Positions 4,300-6,483 of a DNA stretch of 6,483 bases are shown in pieces; within the stretch, counting starts at the first letter, position 1; each line of letters begins with the position of its first letter. The stretch is from Candidatus Altimarinota bacterium (GTDB lineage: Bacteria > Patescibacteriota > Gracilibacteria > UM-FILTER-43-11): contig JAOZLT010000063.1 of NCBI GenBank assembly GCA_029934675.1, positions 1,603 to 8,085 on the forward strand, given 5' to 3'. The translations under genes were made by a program, and so were the position numbers. The notes beneath the pieces are model-generated. The model did no database searches. It was not told where the DNA came from and saw only the letters and a program-made list of their open reading frames with translations.

Positions 4300-5454
4300 A
4301 TGCCAGTACGTTCACAATCACCGTTGGAAAAAAAATATGCAAGCATATCTAATGCTAAAGAAGATCTTGTACACTTAAAAAATAAATTAACACCCAGTCA
4401 AAAAAAGACTGTACTTAAAGAGCAAATGTCTGGTAATGCTAAAGGTGTTTTGAAAAAAATAGATTCATTTGACCAGTTTGAAGATGTCTTACTTGATGAA
4501 AAAGGAGGAAAGAAACTTAATATAATCGCCTTAGTGGGTTTATTGGCATGGTTTTTGAAGCCAGAAAAAAAAGATAGTGATAGTGAAGAGAAAAAAGTAT
4601 CGGAGAGAAAGACTGTGGAAACAAAAAGTGCTACAAAAAGTAAAAAAGATGATGAGGTAATATATGCTGATATTCATGCAAAAAGAGTTGAAGATATTAA
4701 TGTTAAATATGCAACCATATCACCAAAGGCTAGTCCGGAAGTTGTATTAGTCGCCATTGAGACAAATGCAAAAAATTTAGATCAAATTTATAAGAGATAT
4801 CTTAAAACAGGAGATCTGACAGAATTGAGATATTTTATTTTTATGGCTGTTACGGCTAAAGAATCTGGTCCATCCAAGAATAATAAATGGAAACTTCGAT
4901 TAGTTAACCAGGCTGCAGTTGGGCCTAGGACAAGGAAGAAGTTGTTAAAGAAATTTGGTATAAAAGTCCCACCACTCAAAGGAAGTAATTATCTTTTTCA
5001 GAACGAAGCACAGATTTCTACTTATGAGTCATTTAAAGAACGTGTATTTTCAGTATTTAACACTACGAATGCAGGTGATGCAGCTCAAATTCTTTCTCGA
5101 TGTGCAATTGGTAAATATCAGGTACTTCCAATTTATTGGGTAAATGGTGTTAAGCATAAGAAAAAAATGGGTGATGCGGAATTAAGAGTTATTTACGATT
5201 ATATAAAGGACGCTAATCTTCAACAAAAAACCGCAATGAGGATAATTGATGGAATGGGCAAAAGACATAACTGGAATCCTGCTTACGTAATGGTTGAATA
5301 TTATGCGGGCGAACGCGGAGTTAAACTTTTGAAACAAAATAATTCCGCAATAAATCGTAAGCAGTATGGTGGACATGGAAGTATAATGGATTATGTCAAA
5401 AGGACTACTGCATTGGCTAATAGGCTCATCTCCCAGAGTAGACGTAAAGCATAA
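4300..5454 (+). CDS. Putative membrane-anchored lytic transglycosylase-like protein
   Basis: 384 residues. The N-terminus (1-72) is charged with no signal peptide; one short hydrophobic segment LNIIALVGLLAWFL (73-86), flanked by lysines, is the likely anchor. A Lys/Glu/Ser-rich linker (about 87-118) leads to a C-terminal domain with the hallmarks of an SLT/lysozyme-like fold: FMAVTAKESG (181-190) with E188 as candidate catalytic glutamate, AIGKYQVLPIYW (269-280) like the GxYQxxP motif, NPAYVMVEYYAGERG (326-340) like the YNAG motif, and a final Y-V-K-R stretch (365-368). The role would be cutting peptidoglycan outside the membrane. This is motif resemblance only; the sequence is divergent and the distance between motifs is long (residues 191-268 hold a basic insert). 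ATG has no Shine-Dalgarno. It is divergent from the lipoprotein gene with only 95 bp between them. Confidence 0.72.
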   Translation: MPVRSQSPLEKKYASISNAKEDLVHLKNKLTPSQKKTVLKEQMSGNAKGVLKKIDSFDQFEDVLLDEKGGKKLNIIALVGLLAWFLKPEKKDSDSEEKKVSERKTVETKSATKSKKDDEVIYADIHAKRVEDINVKYATISPKASPEVVLVAIETNAKNLDQIYKRYLKTGDLTELRYFIFMAVTAKESGPSKNNKWKLRLVNQAAVGPRTRKKLLKKFGIKVPPLKGSNYLFQNEAQISTYESFKERVFSVFNTTNAGDAAQILSRCAIGKYQVLPIYWVNGVKHKKKMGDAELRVIYDYIKDANLQQKTAMRIIDGMGKRHNWNPAYVMVEYYAGERGVKLLKQNNSAINRKQYGGHGSIMDYVKRTTALANRLISQSRRKA

Positions 5455-5477
5455 TTCGTAACTAATACTTCGGATTA

Positions 5478-5500
5478 TATCCTAGTGTAGCAATGGGATA
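5478..5500 (+). terminator. Weak stem-loop after the transglycosylase-like gene
   Basis: TATCCTA (5478-5484) can pair with TGGGATA (5494-5500): seven pairs including one U-G wobble, around a 9-base loop, 23 bp after the stop codon. No clear T-run follows, so termination here is only possible, not shown. Confidence 0.3.
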
Positions 5501-5611
5501 GTAATTGTTGTATCAATTTAGAATAACCAATTTCCAATTTCCAAAAGATTTCGAATATAGAATTTCTAAACATTATTCGGTAAGTCAGTTGTTCATCAAT
5601 CCACTTAGCCA

Positions 5612-5758
5612 AACCACCCCTCTCGACCAGTCGAGCACCTCCTTACTTGAGGATGGGGAAATTTTATATGGAATAATTATTATATTATTATCATACCAAT
5701 AATTTCCCCTCCTAGAATTAGGAGGGGCCGATTCGCCGCGGTGAACCGGGGGTGGTCG
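5612..5758. mobile_element. MITE-like element with imperfect inverted ends
   Basis: The left end AACCACCCC and the right end, read on the opposite strand, GACCACCCCC are inverted counterparts, as are the more internal GGGGAAAT parts (5655-5662, and 5702-5709 inverted). The left arm holds the hairpin CTCGAC-CA-GTCGAG (5622-5635). The right arm holds the perfect 9-bp hairpin CCCCTCCTA-GAAT-TAGGAGGGG (5706-5727) and the dyad GATTCGCCGCGGTGAACC (5729-5746). The middle is AT-rich. It has no coding capacity. Its end motif and CCTCCT/AGGAGG hairpins are shared with the element at 57-210. Confidence 0.6.
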
Positions 5759-5770
5759 GGGGGGTGATTG

Positions 5771-5788
5771 TGGTCGTGGTGGTCGTGG
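5771..5788. repeat. Tandem TGGTCGTGG repeat
   Basis: TGGTCGTGG occurs twice in a row, directly beyond the right end of the MITE-like element, whose own end contains the same TGGTCG word at 5753. It may be slippage-derived amplification of the element end. Confidence 0.6.
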
Positions 5789-5816
5789 GTTAATTCATAA
5801 TTCATAATTACCCTCC

Positions 5817-5860
5817 TGTCATCTCCGAGCCCCATTCTCTCTCTTGCCATTCTCGAGCCC
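5817..5860. repeat. GC-rich imperfect direct repeat
   Basis: TGTCATCTCCGAGCCC (5817-5832) and TGCCATTCTCGAGCCC (5845-5860) agree at 13 of 16 positions with a 28-bp period. Words of the kind TGTCATTCTCGAG recur in many unrelated bacterial intergenic repeats, so this is probably a fragment of another repeat family. Confidence 0.5.
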
Positions 5861-5881
5861 GCCACTTTGGGCGGTGTTTTT
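5859..5881 (+). terminator. Short GC hairpin with T-run
   Basis: CCGCC (5859-5863) and GGCGG (5870-5874) enclose a 6-base loop and are followed by TGTTTTT (5875-5881). The orientation would end plus-strand transcripts reaching through the intergenic repeats from the gene ending at 5454, and so keep them out of pheT. The stem is short, so this is a modest candidate. Confidence 0.4.
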
Positions 5882-5965
5882 GACCTGGGAGTTTTCTATC
5901 GGTTATTTGAAATTCGTTATTAAAAATTGACTGGAAATTGGTTATTCAAAATTCTTAATTCTTAA

Positions 5966-6483
5966 TTAATCCCGTATCGTAGCGCCTTCGTTTTTTAGAT
6001 TAGCAATGACTTTTTGATGAATACTGTTTACCTGTTTCTCAGTTAGTGTTTCCATATCTGAGCGATATGTAATCGAATAGGTTAAACTGCGTTTGTCTGC
6101 TCCGATATTCTCACCCGTATATTCGTCAATTAACTGAATATCTTTTACCAATGTTTTGTCAGTTTTCTTGATAGCTGTGAAATAGTTTTCTGCCAATTGT
6201 TTTTTTGGAATCAGGATACTGACATCTAATTGCATTGAAGGATATTTTGGGATTTCTTTATATTTATTTATTGGATTAATATTCATTGTGTGAATAGCAT
6301 CCAAATTTATTTCGGATACCACAACCCTTTCTTTAATGTTGAAGTTTTTGGTAATTTGCGGATGAACTTCATAGATTTTTCCTACATTTTTACCTCTAAG
6401 CACTAAATTAGCTCTTCTACCAGGATGTTCATGGCTAATAGGCTTAATGTCAGTTGGTTTTAGTGAAAAACCAATTTTTTCAT
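5966..6483 (-). CDS. pheT: Phenylalanine-tRNA ligase beta subunit, C-terminal part (partial)
   Basis: This is the last 171 codons of PheT, open to the window edge. PheT forms the alpha2-beta2 enzyme that charges tRNA-Phe in the cytoplasm. Visible near the edge is HEHPGRRANLVLRG followed by IYEVHP, matching the HPGRxA...GxIGxxHP signature late in bacterial PheT. The FDX-ACB anticodon-binding domain occupies about the last 93 residues, from IPKYPSMQLDVSIL through IDEYTGENI and YRSDMETLTEKQVNSI to the end. The reading frame continues upstream of an internal GTG at 6403, so that GTG is not the start. The end is a normal TAA. This domain in PheT is typical of bacteria. Loss of the 5' part is due to the window, not truncation. 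Confidence 0.93.
   Translation of the reverse strand, partial: EKIGFSLKPTDIKPISHEHPGRRANLVLRGKNVGKIYEVHPQITKNFNIKERVVVSEINLDAIHTMNINPINKYKEIPKYPSMQLDVSILIPKKQLAENYFTAIKKTDKTLVKDIQLIDEYTGENIGADKRSLTYSITYRSDMETLTEKQVNSIHQKVIANLKNEGATIRD

Larger units (their letters stand above)
5455..5965. other. Gene-free repeat patchwork between convergent genes
   Basis: This 511-bp stretch lies between the 3' ends of the plus-strand transglycosylase-like gene and pheT. I find no credible gene or tRNA in it. It holds a perfect 16-bp inverted pair, GAATAACCAATTTCCA at 5521-5536 and its complement at 5932-5947, which encloses a MITE-like element (5612-5758), G-rich tandem repeats (5771-5788), AT-rich short tandems (AATTCAT twice within 5792-5806; TTCTTAAT twice at 5952-5967) and a GC-rich direct repeat (5817-5860). 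GGTTATT-AAATTC units also repeat directly at 5911-5931 and 5940-5960. Successive insertion of small elements into one permissive site is the simplest reading. Confidence 0.7.

Noticed and set aside
5680..5865. 61-residue minus-strand frame rich in His and Asp (HDHHDHNHPPDH)
   Set aside because: The His-rich part is the translation of the TGGTCG-type tandem repeat and the MITE-like element; no homology is recognisable.
6401..6403. GTG as the start of a 145-residue gene
   Set aside because: The reading frame continues upstream to the window edge with PheT-like sequence (HEHPGRRANL), so it is an internal valine codon.

Overview
The window looks like a piece of an AT-rich bacterial chromosome. 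The C-terminal part of PheT carries the anticodon-binding (FDX-ACB) domain typical of bacterial rather than archaeal PheRS, and a lipobox lipoprotein is present. The large number of short palindromic intergenic elements, the lack of Shine-Dalgarno sequences before every start that can be inspected, and a cysteine-repeat lipoprotein are compatible with a Patescibacteria (CPR) type genome. That placement is an inference from style, not from a marker gene. All five protein genes other than the leader peptide end in TAA and none needs UGA recoding, so the standard code fits.

Layout. 1-345: no complete gene; a 209-bp-period duplication built around GC-rich hairpins, carrying a second, decayed copy of the last codons of aroB. 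346-2584 (minus): the aromatic amino acid operon, DAHP synthase (2584-1535) followed by 3-dehydroquinate synthase aroB (1377-346), the first two steps of the shikimate pathway. The 157-bp gap between them is almost filled by one inverted-repeat element. 2585-2976 (minus): a long leader for that operon. 2977-3052: a nested hairpin behind the lipoprotein gene. 3053-4204 (minus): a cysteine-rich lipoprotein. 4205-4299: a compact divergent promoter region. 4300-5454 (plus): a membrane-anchored protein with features of a lytic transglycosylase. 5455-5965: a gene-free patchwork of repeats including a MITE-like element. 5966-6483 (minus): the 3' part of pheT, cut by the window edge.

The most interesting system is in the leader of the DAHP synthase operon. 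A near-consensus extended -10 promoter (2954-2927) is followed almost at once by a 16-codon ORF, MKNTTWNKFYFYFQTR, with six aromatic codons including five in a row. Its UGA stop lies in the loop of a small GC hairpin. The 3' arm of that hairpin can also pair with the 5' arm of an intrinsic terminator (2834-2809, seven U). This is the classic layout of ribosome-mediated attenuation (peptide, 1:2 hairpin, 2:3 antiterminator, 3:4 terminator), here sensing Phe/Tyr (and perhaps Trp) in front of the entry enzyme of aromatic biosynthesis. The DAHP synthase also carries the N-terminal ferredoxin-like domain known in its family for allosteric feedback, so the pathway entry appears controlled both at transcription and at the enzyme.

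The rest is cell-envelope related (lipoprotein and putative transglycosylase, sharing one divergent promoter region) plus translation (pheT).
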